A stretch of DNA of 64,000 nt from JAKOUY01 sp037045185 (GTDB lineage Bacteria; Actinomycetota; Acidimicrobiia; Acidimicrobiales; Ilumatobacteraceae), in assembly GCA_037045185.1 (NCBI GenBank), contig JBAOHQ010000003.1, forward strand, positions 53,035-117,034, given 5' to 3'. The position numbers were made by a program, and so were the translations under genes. Positions 27,427-37,880 of the stretch are shown here, piece after piece. Position 1 is the first letter of the stretch. The number at the start of each line of letters is the position of its first letter. The notes under the pieces are model-generated. The model had not been told where the DNA came from. It ran no database searches and saw only the letters and a list, made by a program, of their open reading frames with translations.

Positions 27427-30150
27427 ATGATCTTTGACGGGTACGTCAACCAGCTCCCGGACACCGACGCTGCCGAGACCCGCGAGTGGCTGGACAGCCT
27501 CGACGCCGTGATCGACGCCCGTGGCAAGCCACGTGCCAGGTTCTTGCTCTCCAAGCTGCTGGAACGGGCTCGTGAGCTGCAGGTCAGCTTCCCGGCCACG
27601 GTGAGCACCCCGTACGTCAACACGATCCCGCGCGAAGCCGAGCCGTGGTTCCCCGGCGACGAGCACATCGAGCGGCGGATCCGGGCCTTCATCCGCTGGA
27701 ACGCCGCGGTCATGGTGGTGCGGGCGAACAAGGCCGCCGACGGCATCGGCGGGCACCTGTCCACCTTCGCCAGCTCGGCCAGCCTGTACGAGATCGGGTT
27801 CAACCACTTCTTCCGCGGCAAGGAAGACCTCGGCGCCGGCGACCACATCTACTTCCAGGGTCATGCCACCCCCGGCGTGTACGCCAGGGCCTTCCTCGAA
27901 CGCCGTCTCGACGAGGCCGACCTCGATCAGTTCCGGCGCGAGATCGGCCGCGGCGGCCAGGGTCTGTCCAGCTACCCGCATCCGCGGCTGATGCCCGACT
28001 TCTGGGAGTACCCGACGGTCAGCATGGGCCTTGGCCCGCTGGCCGCGCTGTACCAGGCGCGGTTCAACCGCTACCTGCTGAACCGGCAGATCGACGACAC
28101 CAGCAACAGCCGGGTGTGGGCCTTCCTCGGCGACGGCGAGACCGACGAGCCCGAGTCCCTCGGGGCCATCTCGCTGGCCAGCCGGGAGAAGCTCGACAAC
28201 CTCATCTTCGTCGTCAACTGCAACCTGCAGCGCCTCGACGGCCCGGTGCGAGGCAACGGCAAGATCATCCAGGAGCTCGAGGCCCAGTTCCGCGGCGCCG
28301 GGTGGAACGTGATCAAGGTCATCCTCGGATCGAAGTGGGACGAGTTGCTCGCCAAGGACAAAGACGGCGTGCTGCTGAACCAGCTGAACACCACCGTGGA
28401 CGGCGAGTTCCAGCGCTACAGCGTGGAGGACGGCGCCTACATTCGCGAGCACTTCTTCGGTCCCGACCCGCGCCTGCGCCAGCTCGTCGCCCACCTCAGC
28501 GACGCCGAGCTGCAGCACCTGCCGCGCGGCGGCCACGACTACCGCAAGCTCTATGCGGCGTACAAGGCCGCCACCGAGAACCTCGGCACCGGTGCACCCA
28601 CCGCCATCCTGTGCAAGACCGTGAAGGGCTGGACCCTCGGTCCCGGTTTCGAGGGGCGCAACTCCACGCACCAGATCAAGAAGATGACCAAGGAGCAGAT
28701 GCTGCTGCTGCGCGACCGGCTGCACCTCCACGACGAGATCCCCGACGAGCTGATCGAGCGGGAGAACGGCTTCCCCTACTTCCGCCCATCGAAGGACTCC
28801 ATCGAGTTCCACTACATGATGGAGCGCCGCAAGATGCTGGGCGGGTTGATCCCCAAGCGGCTGTCCAGGGCGCGCAAGCCGATGGGGCAACCCGCCGACA
28901 CCACCTTCGCCGAGCTCCGTGGGGGGTCGGCCGGGCAGTCGGTCAGCACCACGATGGGCTTCACCCGACTGCTGCGCAACCTGGCCAGGGACACCACCGT
29001 CGGCAAGCACATCGTGCCCATCGTCCCCGACGAAGGTCGCACCTTCGGCATGGACTCGCTGTTCCCCGAGCTGAAGATCTACGCGGCCCACGGCCAGCAG
29101 TACGAGCCGGTCGACCACGACCTGATGCTGTGGTACGCCGAGTCGACCTCCGGGCAGATCCTCGAGGAGGGCATCACCGAGGCCGGGTCGATGGCCAGCT
29201 TCATCGCCGCCGGCACGGCCTACGCCACTCGTGGGGTGCCGATGATCCCGCTGTACACGTTCTATTCGATGTTCGGCTTCCAGCGCGTCGGCGACCTGAT
29301 CTGGCAGGCGGCAGACGCCCGCTGCCGCGGGTTCCTGATGGGGGCCACCGCCGGGCGCACCACGCTGCTGGGCGAAGGGCTGCAGCACCAGGACGGCCAC
29401 AGCCTGGTGATCGCCGGCACCGTCCCGCCGTGCCAGGCCTACGACCCGGCCTTCGCCTTCGAGGTGGCGGCCATCATCCAGACCGGCATCGAGCGGATGT
29501 ACGGCGGGGCGCACCCCGATCCCGACGTCTTCTACTACATCACCCTGTACAACGAGAACTACCCGATGCCGGCCCAGCCCGAGCACGTGACGGCCGAGGA
29601 CGTGGTCCGCGGCCTGTACCGCTGGACGCCCGCAGCCGAGGGCACCGAGCGCCGGGCCACCCTGCTGTTCAGCGGCTCGGCCTACGGGGCGGCGACGGCC
29701 GCAGCCGCTGACCTCGCCGAGCATCACGGGGTCGGTGTCGAGCTGTGGTCGGCCACGTCGTACAAGGCCCTGCGTGACGACGCCCTGGCGACCGAGCGCT
29801 GGAACCGCCTGCACCCCGCCGACGAACCCCGCCAGCCGCTGGTGGCCCGCCTGCTGGCCGACGCCCCCGGCCCGATCGTCACGGTCAGCGACTTCATGAA
29901 GGGCACCAGCGACCAGATCGCCCGCTTCCTGCCAGAGCGTACGTTCGTCCCCCTCGGCACCGACGGGATGGGGCGCAGCGACACCCGTGAGGCCCTCCGG
30001 CGGTTCTTCGAGATCGACGCCGGTCATGTGGCCGTTGCCGTGCTCGACGCCTTGCGCGCCGACGGTTCGGCCTCGGCCGACGAGGTGGCGGCAGCGATCG
30101 CCCGCCACGGCATCGATCCGGAGGCGGGGAACCCGGCCGTCACGGTCTGA
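27427..30150 (+). CDS. aceE: Pyruvate dehydrogenase E1 component, homodimeric type
   Basis: Thiamine-diphosphate enzyme decarboxylating pyruvate and passing the acetyl group to the lipoyl domain of E2. 907 residues, the usual size of AceE. The ThDP motif is GDGETDEPES ... NLIFVVNCNLQRLDG. Other family landmarks are the N-terminal EYPTVSMGLGPLAALYQARF, MWYAESTSGQILEEGITEAGSM, and SDFMKGTSDQIARFLPERTFVPLGTDGMGRSDTREALRRFFEID. Actinobacteria use this form together with a shared 2-oxoacid E2; E2 and E3 are not in this window. The promoter must lie in the 51 bp shared with rnhA. Confidence 0.97.
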   Translation: MIFDGYVNQLPDTDAAETREWLDSLDAVIDARGKPRARFLLSKLLERARELQVSFPATVSTPYVNTIPREAEPWFPGDEHIERRIRAFIRWNAAVMVVRANKAADGIGGHLSTFASSASLYEIGFNHFFRGKEDLGAGDHIYFQGHATPGVYARAFLERRLDEADLDQFRREIGRGGQGLSSYPHPRLMPDFWEYPTVSMGLGPLAALYQARFNRYLLNRQIDDTSNSRVWAFLGDGETDEPESLGAISLASREKLDNLIFVVNCNLQRLDGPVRGNGKIIQELEAQFRGAGWNVIKVILGSKWDELLAKDKDGVLLNQLNTTVDGEFQRYSVEDGAYIREHFFGPDPRLRQLVAHLSDAELQHLPRGGHDYRKLYAAYKAATENLGTGAPTAILCKTVKGWTLGPGFEGRNSTHQIKKMTKEQMLLLRDRLHLHDEIPDELIERENGFPYFRPSKDSIEFHYMMERRKMLGGLIPKRLSRARKPMGQPADTTFAELRGGSAGQSVSTTMGFTRLLRNLARDTTVGKHIVPIVPDEGRTFGMDSLFPELKIYAAHGQQYEPVDHDLMLWYAESTSGQILEEGITEAGSMASFIAAGTAYATRGVPMIPLYTFYSMFGFQRVGDLIWQAADARCRGFLMGATAGRTTLLGEGLQHQDGHSLVIAGTVPPCQAYDPAFAFEVAAIIQTGIERMYGGAHPDPDVFYYITLYNENYPMPAQPEHVTAEDVVRGLYRWTPAAEGTERRATLLFSGSAYGAATAAAADLAEHHGVGVELWSATSYKALRDDALATERWNRLHPADEPRQPLVARLLADAPGPIVTVSDFMKGTSDQIARFLPERTFVPLGTDGMGRSDTREALRRFFEIDAGHVAVAVLDALRADGSASADEVAAAIARHGIDPEAGNPAVTV

Positions 30151-30167
30151 GTCACTACCGTGAGACC

Positions 30168-31590
30168 ATGAGCGACGGCGGACCTGCGGATCAGCGGTTG
30201 GCCCGAGACGACACCGGGGCCACCCTGCGCCTGCGCCGGCCGGCGGCGGGACCCAGCGGACCGATCGGCACGCTCCTGCGCTGGCTGTGGAACCACGGGT
30301 TCCGCCTGTTGTTCGTCCTCGACGCGGTCGGGCTGTACGCCGCGGCGCTGTCGATCAACCTGTTCCGTTTCGGGCTGCACTGGCCGCGCTTTCGCCTGTA
30401 CCACTACCTCGTCGGCTTCGTCATCGCCACGACGGTGCAGTTGCTGGTCAACTACTTCGGCGGGCTCTACGAGCGCCAGCCGCGCCTGGGGACGCCACCG
30501 TGGTTGCCGCGGGTGGCTGGGGCGATGGCCATCGGGGTGGGCATCGACAGCTTGATCACCCTGTTCAGCGAGCGCTACCTGATGCCACGCGCCAACCTGA
30601 TCGCCTTCTTCCTGCTGGGCTGCGTCGTGCTGATGTTCAACCGGGCACTCAGCGATCGCCTGGCCCAGATCCGCCGTGGCCCCTCGCCGCGTCCTGCTGG
30701 TGGGCAAGGCCGGGCCGATCGAGGTGACGGCTGCGCACCTCGGGCGCGGCGCGGGTGGGCGCGTCACCAAGGTGGTGGGCAGCGTGGAGCGCACCGACGA
30801 GTTGCTGGACGCGGTCGTGGACACCAATCCAACCGACATCCTGCTGCTGGACCTGGCGGCGTTCGAGCCGATGTTCCCCGAGCCGCTCAGCACGCTGGAC
30901 GACATCGGCATCGGCATCCACCAGCGCGTCGGCGCCCACGAGACGCTGCTCGGTCTGCGATCCGTGCGCGAGATCGCCGGGTTGCCGTTCACCCGCATCC
31001 GCACCCATTCGATGTCACCGCACCAGGAGCACCTCAAGCGGCTGTTCGACCTCATCGTCCTGCTGGTCTGCTCGCCGCTGATCCTCGCCGTGCTCGGCGG
31101 ATTGTGGCTGTACGTGCGCATCCGCGCCGGACGCCCGGTGATCTACCGGCAGCGCCGCGTCGGCCGCGATGGCAGCACCTTCGTGCTCGTCAAGTTCCGC
31201 ACGATGCGCCCCGACGCCGAAGCCGCCGGCCCGCAACTCAGCGGGAAGGGTGACCCGCGCATCATCCGCGGCCTGTCGTGGATGCGCACCACCCGGGCCG
31301 ACGAACTGCCCCAGGTGTGGAACGTCCTGCGTGGCGAGATGTCGTTGGTGGGGCCACGGCCGGAACGCCCCGAGCTCATCGAGGAGATCGAGCCACGCGT
31401 GCCCGGCTACGGCCGCCGCCACTCCCTGGTCCCCGGGCTCACCGGTCTGGCCCAGGTGCAGGGCCGCTACGACACGCCCGCCGACGACAAGTTGGGCTAC
31501 GACCTGCAGTACGCGGTGAACTGGTCGCTGCTGCTCGACATCCAGATCATCCTGCGGACCGTGTGGACCGTGGTGACCGGGCGTGTCTGA
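30168..31590 (+). CDS. Polyprenyl-phosphate hexose-1-phosphate transferase, WbaP/ExoY type (frameshifted)
   Basis: Starts glycan assembly by transferring a sugar-1-phosphate to undecaprenyl phosphate at the inner membrane. The first frame (30168-) holds the N-terminal membrane part with four hydrophobic segments (FRLLFVLDAVGLYAAAL, YLVGFVIATTVQLLVNYF). The second frame, from about 30676, holds a CoA-binding-like domain (RRVLLVGKAG) and the catalytic bacterial sugar transferase domain: HLKRLFDLIVLLVCSPL, VKFRTM, RTTRADELPQVWNVLRGEMSLVGPRPE. The slip is in the C-run at 30680-30683, where one extra C breaks the frame. It is the first gene of the surface-glycan locus. Confidence 0.9.
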
Positions 31591-31637
31591 GGACATCACC
31601 ATCCGGAGCTTCCGACGGGTCGCCGTACAGTAAGCGG

Positions 31638-32645
31638 GTGGAGAACGACGTGAGTGAGCACGACCACCGGGTCGACGCGCCGCCGTCGGTTGCCGTGATC
31701 ATTCCCGTGCGCAACGAGGCCGCGCACCTGCGCCGCGCGGTCTCCACCGTGCTGAACCAGGTGTACCCGGTCCCGTTCGAGGTGTGCCTGGCGGTGGGTC
31801 CAAGCACCGACGGGACCGAAGCAGTGGCCGCCCAACTGGCGGCCGAGGAGCCGCGGGTCCGGGTCGTGGACAACCCATCGGGGCTCACGCCCGCCGCCCT
31901 CAACGCGGCGATCCGGGCGACCACCAGCGACATCGTGGTGCGCGTCGACGGGCACTCCGCCCTGTCCCCCGGCTACATCCGCACCGCGGTGGCCACCATC
32001 CAGCGAACCGGCGCGGTCAACGTCGGTGGGGTGCAACGGCCGGTGGGCGCCACGCCATTCGAACGCACCGTGGCGGCGGTGATGTCGTCGTTCGCCGGCA
32101 CCGGTGGGGCGGCCTTCCACACCGGTGGGGCGGCTGGTCCGGTGGACACCGTGTACCTCGGCGTGTTCCAACGCGACGCCCTCGAGCGTGCCGGGCTGTT
32201 CGACGAACGCCTGATCCGCAACCAGGACTACGAGCTGAACATCCGCCTGCGTGCCGGCGGGGGTGTCGTGTGGTTCGACCCTGATTTGTGGGTCGAGTAC
32301 CGGCCGCGGGGTTCGTTCGCCCGGTTGGCCCGTCAGTACCTCGAATACGGCCGCTGGAAGCGGGCGGTCCTGACACTGCACCCCACCTCGTTGAAAGCCC
32401 GCCAGGCGGCGCCGGCCGTCGTCACCGCCCTCATCAGCGGTGGCCTGGTCGTGGTCCCGCTGTCGCTGTGGGGCCTGCTGCCCGCCGCCGGCTACGCGGT
32501 CGCCGCCACCACGGCGGCAGCCATGATCGACCGCCGCAGCCCGCTGCGGACGGCCGCCGTGCTGGCCACGATGCACCTGTCGTGGGGCGCCGGGTTCCTG
32601 ACCGCCCGGCCGGCGAGGCTGCTCGGCCGCGGCGCCGGCCGGTAG
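31638..32645 (+). CDS. GT2-family glycosyltransferase with C-terminal membrane segments
   Basis: About 335 residues; GTG 31638 or GTG 31650 are the candidate starts. The GT-A fold begins SVAVIIPVRNEAAHLRRAVSTVLNQ, with the metal-binding DxD-like VRVDGHS and the acceptor-side RNQDYELNIRLRAGG. Two hydrophobic segments near the C-terminus (ALISGGLVVVPLSLWGLLPA, AVLATMHLSWGAGFLTA) resemble the succinoglycan-type ExoA enzymes. It probably adds a sugar to the lipid-linked intermediate on the inner membrane. It ends 11 bp before the next glycosyltransferase. Confidence 0.9.
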   Translation: MENDVSEHDHRVDAPPSVAVIIPVRNEAAHLRRAVSTVLNQVYPVPFEVCLAVGPSTDGTEAVAAQLAAEEPRVRVVDNPSGLTPAALNAAIRATTSDIVVRVDGHSALSPGYIRTAVATIQRTGAVNVGGVQRPVGATPFERTVAAVMSSFAGTGGAAFHTGGAAGPVDTVYLGVFQRDALERAGLFDERLIRNQDYELNIRLRAGGGVVWFDPDLWVEYRPRGSFARLARQYLEYGRWKRAVLTLHPTSLKARQAAPAVVTALISGGLVVVPLSLWGLLPAAGYAVAATTAAAMIDRRSPLRTAAVLATMHLSWGAGFLTARPARLLGRGAGR

Positions 32646-32656
32646 CCTCCCGGCGG

Positions 32657-33544
32657 ATGACCTCCACCGGGCGACCAGCGCACCCCACCGGTCCGGACAT
32701 CAGCGCCGTGGTGTTGACGATGGGCAACCGGCCGGATCAGCTCTCGGCCGCGCTGGCGTCGATCCTGCGCCAGCGCGGCGTGACCACTGAGTGCATCGTG
32801 GTGGTCAACGGCCCGGCAACGGTGGACGTGCCCGAGGGCGTGCGCCGCATCGATCTGACCGACAACGTCGGTGTCCCGGCCGGCCGCAACGTCGGCGCCG
32901 CCGCGGCCACCGGGCGCATCGTGGCCTTCGTCGACGACGATGCCGAACTGCGCGGCGACGATGTCCTCGCCGTCACCGCGGCCCGCTTCGACCGTTCGCC
33001 CGACCTGGCAGTCGTCGGCTGGCGGCTGGTGGACGAGCAGGGGGAGACCGCCGCCCGCCACATCCCCCGGCCCGGGCGGCGGGGCGCCGGCGTGGCCGGC
33101 CCGGTAGCCGGATTCCTCGGCGGCGCCTGCGCCATCCGCGCCGCGGCATTTCAGGCCGTCGGCGGTTACCCGGACGGGTTCGTCTTCGCGATGGAGGAGA
33201 CGGACCTGATGTGGCGGCTGGTGGACGCCGGGTGGTCGCTGTGGTACGAGCCGCGCTGCGTGCTGTTCCACCCCCGTTCGGTCCCGTCTCGCCAGGCCAC
33301 CGTGCTGGAGCGCACGGCGCGGAACCGGGCCTGGGCCGCGCACCGCAACCTCCCGCTGCCGATCGCCGTCATCCACCTCGCCCTGTGGACCGCCATCGCC
33401 GGGGCGCGCAACGGCCGGGCGGCGTTGCGGACCACGGCCGTCACCGGCTGGCGGGCGTGGCGGGCGCCGCTCGGGCCGCGCCGGCCAATGCGATGGCGTA
33501 CCGTGGCGCGGCTCACCCGCCTCGGCAGGCCCCCGCTGATATGA
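32657..33544 (+). CDS. GT2-family glycosyltransferase
   Basis: 295 residues. The GT-A domain opens SAVVLTMGNRPDQLSAALASILRQ, with NVGVPAGRNVGAAAATG and the nucleotide-sugar motif AFVDDDAEL (DDD). The acceptor region is FVFAMEETDLMWRLVDAGW. This rhamnosyltransferase-like layout is common for enzymes using dTDP-rhamnose, which is made by the rml genes 10 kb downstream; the donor is inference. The C-terminal part is Arg-rich and has one weak hydrophobic segment. Confidence 0.88.
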   Translation: MTSTGRPAHPTGPDISAVVLTMGNRPDQLSAALASILRQRGVTTECIVVVNGPATVDVPEGVRRIDLTDNVGVPAGRNVGAAAATGRIVAFVDDDAELRGDDVLAVTAARFDRSPDLAVVGWRLVDEQGETAARHIPRPGRRGAGVAGPVAGFLGGACAIRAAAFQAVGGYPDGFVFAMEETDLMWRLVDAGWSLWYEPRCVLFHPRSVPSRQATVLERTARNRAWAAHRNLPLPIAVIHLALWTAIAGARNGRAALRTTAVTGWRAWRAPLGPRRPMRWRTVARLTRLGRPPLI

Positions 33545-33596
33545 CCCGCACCGCGCCGATCAGTTGGATACCGTGATCCCCCGTGGAGGCGGACCG

Positions 33597-35599
33597 ATGA
33601 CACCAGATCGGTCTCGTCTCGCCCGCCAGTTCCTGCGCATACCCGAGGCGCGACGGCGCACGCTGCTGGCCGCGGCGCGCGGCGCGCCGAGCGCGCCGTG
33701 CGGCGGGCGCCACACACCGCGCCTGTCGTGGCCGCGCTGCGGGCCAGCCGCCGCGTGGCCGGCGTGGCCACCGACGTGCTTCCCCTCGGGGCCACGGACA
33801 TCACGGCCGAACCGGCGGTGCGCTGGTTCGTCCATCACGTAGCGCCGCGGCGCCGGTACTTGGTGTCCGTTGCGGCGGACGAGCCGTCCGCGGAGGTCGA
33901 GGTCAGCCTGCGATGGCGGTCCGCCGCCGGGCGAGTCATCGGCGACGTGGCGGTCCTGGACACTCCCGTCGGCGCCGGCCGATGGGTGGTCGACTCGCTC
34001 GGGCGAGCGGCCGTGGTGGAGGTGGGCCTGCGATCGGCCGCCCCCACCGCAGTGAGCCGCGTCGGGTTCGACGACCTCGGCGAACTGATCCAGCCACCTG
34101 CCTACGACCGGCCAGCACCCACCCGACGCACGCCGATGCGCATCGCCGTGCTGGGCGACAGCGCCCTGCTCGACGTCCTGGCCACCGAGTGCCACGCCAC
34201 CGCCGCGTCCAGCACGTTGTCGGGCCCCCCGGCGGTGGATCTCCTGCTGGTGACGTCCGGCAAACCCACCGCGCCCGGCGCGGCCGCCACCATCGCCGCC
34301 TATGCCCGCCACGGCGTGACCACGATGTTCTGGGATCGCCATGGGTCAAGCGAAGAGAACTCGGCGATCGCCGGAATGGTGGACGTGGTGGCCGTCATCC
34401 ACGCCGACGACGTCGATCGCTACCGTCGCAAGCTGGGCCACGAACGGGTCCACGTTCTCGCCGCCGCGGCGCAGGTGGACCTGCACAACCCGCGCCAGCC
34501 AGGTGACGGCCGGCGCACCCGGCGACCCGGACCGGCCGTCGTGTACCTCGGCGAGGCCCCACGAGCATCCACCGAGACCTCCGCCGACGTGTTCACGCTG
34601 GCGATCCCTGACGCCGCCGTCGTCCCGGTCAGTCCCTCACGGCGGGCCGAGAACGACCACGGATCCGTCTCCGCCGAGCAGTTCCTCAGCCTGTGCCGGC
34701 TGTACGAGTCGGTGGAGGTGGTGGGTGAATCGCCGGCGATGGCCGGCGACCTGACCGTCGTCGCCAGAGCCTGCGCCGCCGGGTCCACCGCGGATCGAGA
34801 CCCGGCGCTGGCCGGCCACCAGGCCTACCGGGAGGCGCACAGCCGTCACACGTGGACGCACCGGCTGGCCGACGTCGCCGGATGGTGCAACATCGCCCTG
34901 CCCACCCGGCGCGTGCCGACGATCGGCGTGGTCCTGGCCACCTGCCGGCAACCCGACGCCCAGCGCACCGTGGATTGGCTGGCCCAACTGGACCAGACCG
35001 ACGTGGAACTGCGCATCGCCCTGCTCAGCAGCTTCGACCCCGCCGAGCTGAACCTTGACCGGCTACCCGCCGACCGGCTCGTCGCGGTGCAGCAAGATCT
35101 GACGACCACCCTCGGCGATCACCTCAATCGAGGCACCACTCTGGTCAACGCCGACTACTACGCCAAGATCGACGACGACGACCTGTACGGCGACCGCTAC
35201 TTCACCGACCTGCTCCTAGCGGCCCAGTTCAGCCGCGCCGACGTGGTCGGCAAGCACGCCCACTACACGTACCTGCAGACCTCGAACTCCACCATCTTGC
35301 GCTACCCCGACTGCGAGCACCGCTTCACCCACTGGCTGGCGGGCGGCACGCTGGTGTGGCGGTCCTCGGTCGTCGAGCGGGCGACGTTCCCCAGCTGGGC
35401 CCGTGGTTCCGACGGCGGGTTTCTGCGCAACGTGATGGACGCCGGCATGAGGATCTACGCCGCGGACCGGTTCAACTTCACGCTGATCCGCCGGACGGAC
35501 ACGTCCTCGCACACCTGGACCATCAGCAGCAGCCAGATCACCGATGCCGACAACGCCCAGATGATCGGTGACGGCAAGCCGGAGTTCGCCTTCCTGTGA
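33597..35599 (+). CDS. CgeB-like / GT2-like two-domain glycosyltransferase (probable frameshift near the start)
   Basis: The main frame is open from 33698 to 35599. Residues from about 130 (MRIAVLGDSALLDVL ... GVTTMFWDRHG ... YRRKLGHERVHVLAAAAQVDLHNP) resemble CgeB/DUF3880-type glycosyltransferases. The last ~230 residues form a GT-A-like domain (TIGVVLATCRQPDAQRTVDWLAQL, YYAKIDDDDLYGDRYF, WLAGGTLVWRSSV, GSDGGFLRNVMDAG). The likely true start is ATG 33597, after GGAGG, in another frame (MTPDRSRLARQFLRI); one missing base around 33670-33695 would join them. The stop overlaps the next gene (GTGA). Confidence 0.78.
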
Positions 35600-36861
35600 A
35601 CGCCCACCCTGACGCTCTGGTCGTCATCGGGCTCGGCTACGTCGGGCTGCCGCTCGCCGTCGCCGCCGCAGCACGCGGCTACCGCACCGTCGGGCTGGAC
35701 ACCAACGCCGCCGTCGTCGAGCGGCTGAACGCCGGCCGCTCACACGTCGACGACATCAGCGACGCCCAGCTGGCGGAGGCCCTCGGCAACGGGTTCCGGG
35801 CGACCACCGACGCCACCGCCATCGCCAGCGCCGCCACGGTGGTCATCTGCGTGCCCACGCCCCTCGACGAGCACCAGGCGCCCGATCTCGACGCCGTGCG
35901 CGCCGCTGCGGCAGCCACCGCGAGCCACCTCACACTGGGAGCACTGGTGGTCCTGGAGTCCACCACGTACCCGGGCACCACCGACGGGCCGGTCCGCGAG
36001 ATCCTGGAAACCAGCGGGCTCGTCGCCGGTCGGGAGTTCGCCCTGGCGTTCAGCCCGGAGCGCATCGACCCCGGCAACCACACCTATACGCTGACGAACA
36101 CGCCCAAGGTGGTGGGCGGCTACACCACCGCCTGCGGGGACCGCGCCGAGGCGTTCTACGGGCGGATCGTCGACGAGGTCGTGCGGACCGCTGGGTGCCG
36201 TGAGGCCGAGCTGGCCAAGCTGCTGGAGAACACGTACCGCCACGTGAACATCGCCCTGGTCAACGAGATGGCGGTGTTCTCCCACGAACTGGGCATCGAC
36301 CTGTGGGATGCCATTCGCGCCGCCAGCTCCAAGCCGTTCGGGTTCGAGGCGTTCTACCCTGGGCCCGGCGTCGGTGGGCACTGCATCCCCATCGACCCGA
36401 ACTACCTCTCCTACCAGGTTCGCCGGCTCGGCTACCCGTTCCGCTTCGTGGAACTGGCCCAGGAGGTCAGCGGGCGGATGCCCGCCTACGTCGTCGCCAG
36501 GGCCCAGAGCATGCTCAACGGCGTCTCCAAGTCCGTGCGCGGCAGCACCATCACCGTGCTCGGCCTGACCTACAAGGCCAACGTGGCCGACGAGCGCGAG
36601 ACCCCGGCGCGACCGATCATTCGCCGGCTGCTCGACCTCGGCGCCAAGGTGGTCGCCGTCGATCCGTACGTGCGCACCTTCGACGTGGACGGTGTGGTGC
36701 TGGACGTCGCCGCCGATGCCGACGAGGCGTGCGCGCGCTGCGATCTGGCGCTGGTGCTCCAAGGCCATCGGCAGTTCGACCTGGACGCGGTCGCCAGGCG
36801 GGCCGCGCTCGTGCTGGACACCCGCGGGTCGATGAGCGGTGCGAATGTCGAACGACTGTGA
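35596..36861 (+). CDS. Nucleotide-sugar dehydrogenase (UDP-GlcNAc/ManNAc 6-dehydrogenase type)
   Basis: NAD-dependent four-electron oxidation of a UDP-hexose to the uronic acid. 421 residues with all three domains: the Rossmann NAD site VIGLGYVGLPLA, the central helical domain with TYPGTTDGPVREILE and FSPERIDPGN, and the catalytic Cys in GPGVGGHCIPIDPNYL. The C-terminal UDP-binding part reads GLTYKANVADERETPARPI. The SPERIDPGN and GHCIPIDP signatures favour WbpA/WecC-like UDP-N-acetylhexosamine dehydrogenases over UDP-glucose dehydrogenase. GTG 35596 overlaps the preceding stop. Confidence 0.9.
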   Translation: MNAHPDALVVIGLGYVGLPLAVAAAARGYRTVGLDTNAAVVERLNAGRSHVDDISDAQLAEALGNGFRATTDATAIASAATVVICVPTPLDEHQAPDLDAVRAAAAATASHLTLGALVVLESTTYPGTTDGPVREILETSGLVAGREFALAFSPERIDPGNHTYTLTNTPKVVGGYTTACGDRAEAFYGRIVDEVVRTAGCREAELAKLLENTYRHVNIALVNEMAVFSHELGIDLWDAIRAASSKPFGFEAFYPGPGVGGHCIPIDPNYLSYQVRRLGYPFRFVELAQEVSGRMPAYVVARAQSMLNGVSKSVRGSTITVLGLTYKANVADERETPARPIIRRLLDLGAKVVAVDPYVRTFDVDGVVLDVAADADEACARCDLALVLQGHRQFDLDAVARRAALVLDTRGSMSGANVERL

Positions 36862-37067
36862 TCCGGTGATCGGAACCACCACGGCGTGACCAGGTCAGGC
36901 GGGACCGCACGACTCACGGTGATCGTCACCTCGTTTCGCTAGCCGGCGTCGGTGATCACCACCGTCGACTCGCTCCCAGGCGTGGCCGGCCTGCCACCGC
37001 CGGGCGATGGGGTGCGCCGTGACGCGGGCCGCTTGCGCGGGCGTGCTCCGTGACTAGGGTGAGCCCG

Positions 37068-37880
37068 ATGGTCAACCTCGTGCGCCGCGTGGCACGCAAC
37101 CCGCTCGGCGCCGTCAACCGGGTGGCGCCCGTGCTGCGCGTGGGAACCGTGCTCCCGCTGAAACGGATCATCCAGCTGTACGGGCGGACCGACAAGCTGA
37201 GCCACGGCTACGACCGGTACTACGTCCGCCACCTCTCCTCCCGCCGGCTGTCGGCGATGCGCGTCCTGGAGATCGGCGTGGGAGGGTACAAGCGTCCGAG
37301 GCCGGGTGGGTCGCTCGCCGTGTGGCGTGACTACCTCTGCCGTTCGTGGATCGTCGGACTGGACATCAGCGACAAGAACGTGCGACTTGGCCGGCGGGTG
37401 GGGTTCGTGCGCGGTGACCAGGCAGACCCCGCCGCCTTGAACCAGGTCATCGAGGCACTCGGCGGCCCACCCGATCTGGTCGTCGACGACGGGTCTCACC
37501 TCGACACCCATGCGTGGGCCTCGTTCCGCCACCTCTTCCCGCTCATGCCGCCCGGCAGCGTCTACGTCGTCGAGGACCTGCACACGAGCTACTGGGAGTC
37601 CTTCGGCGGATCCATCCCGGCGAAGGGCTCGACGGCGATCGGCTTGGCCAAGGTGCTGGTCGACGACGTCCAGGCCGGAGACGTGACCTACGTCCAGCAT
37701 CCCGGCTGGGGACCGCGCCCGCCCATCGACACCGCCGACGTTGCCGAGGTGCACGTGTATCCGGGCATCCTCTTCGTCATCAAGTCGGAGACGGCGGCGT
37801 CGCTGACATCCGCAGCCCGGCGGGCGATGCCGTCGCGGAGCCAGGTGGCGAGCACGTCGGCCCGCTGGTCCATGGTGTGA
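37068..37880 (+). CDS. Class I SAM methyltransferase, sugar O-methyltransferase-like
   Basis: About 270 residues. The layout matches the macrolide and anthracycline sugar O-methyltransferase group (MycE-like): GRTDKLSHGYDRYYVRHL, then motif I VLEIGVGGY, the acidic VGLDISDKN, RGDQADP, and a metal-binding PDLVVDDGSHLDTHAW with ED in VVEDLHTSYW. Such enzymes methylate hydroxyls of deoxysugars, so methylation of rhamnose in this locus's glycan is plausible. ATG 37068, with AGGGTGA upstream, is chosen; GTG 37050 and 37059 are alternatives. The last ~25 codons look unnatural and overlap the opposite gene; one extra base at 37783-37803 would explain this. Confidence 0.82.
   Translation: MVNLVRRVARNPLGAVNRVAPVLRVGTVLPLKRIIQLYGRTDKLSHGYDRYYVRHLSSRRLSAMRVLEIGVGGYKRPRPGGSLAVWRDYLCRSWIVGLDISDKNVRLGRRVGFVRGDQADPAALNQVIEALGGPPDLVVDDGSHLDTHAWASFRHLFPLMPPGSVYVVEDLHTSYWESFGGSIPAKGSTAIGLAKVLVDDVQAGDVTYVQHPGWGPRPPIDTADVAEVHVYPGILFVIKSETAASLTSAARRAMPSRSQVASTSARWSMV

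Noticed and set aside
26884..30108. Open minus-strand frame of over 1000 codons across aceE
   Set aside because: Only its 3' end, the rnhA gene, shows protein-family features. The rest mirrors the codon pattern of aceE on the plus strand, as happens in GC-rich DNA.
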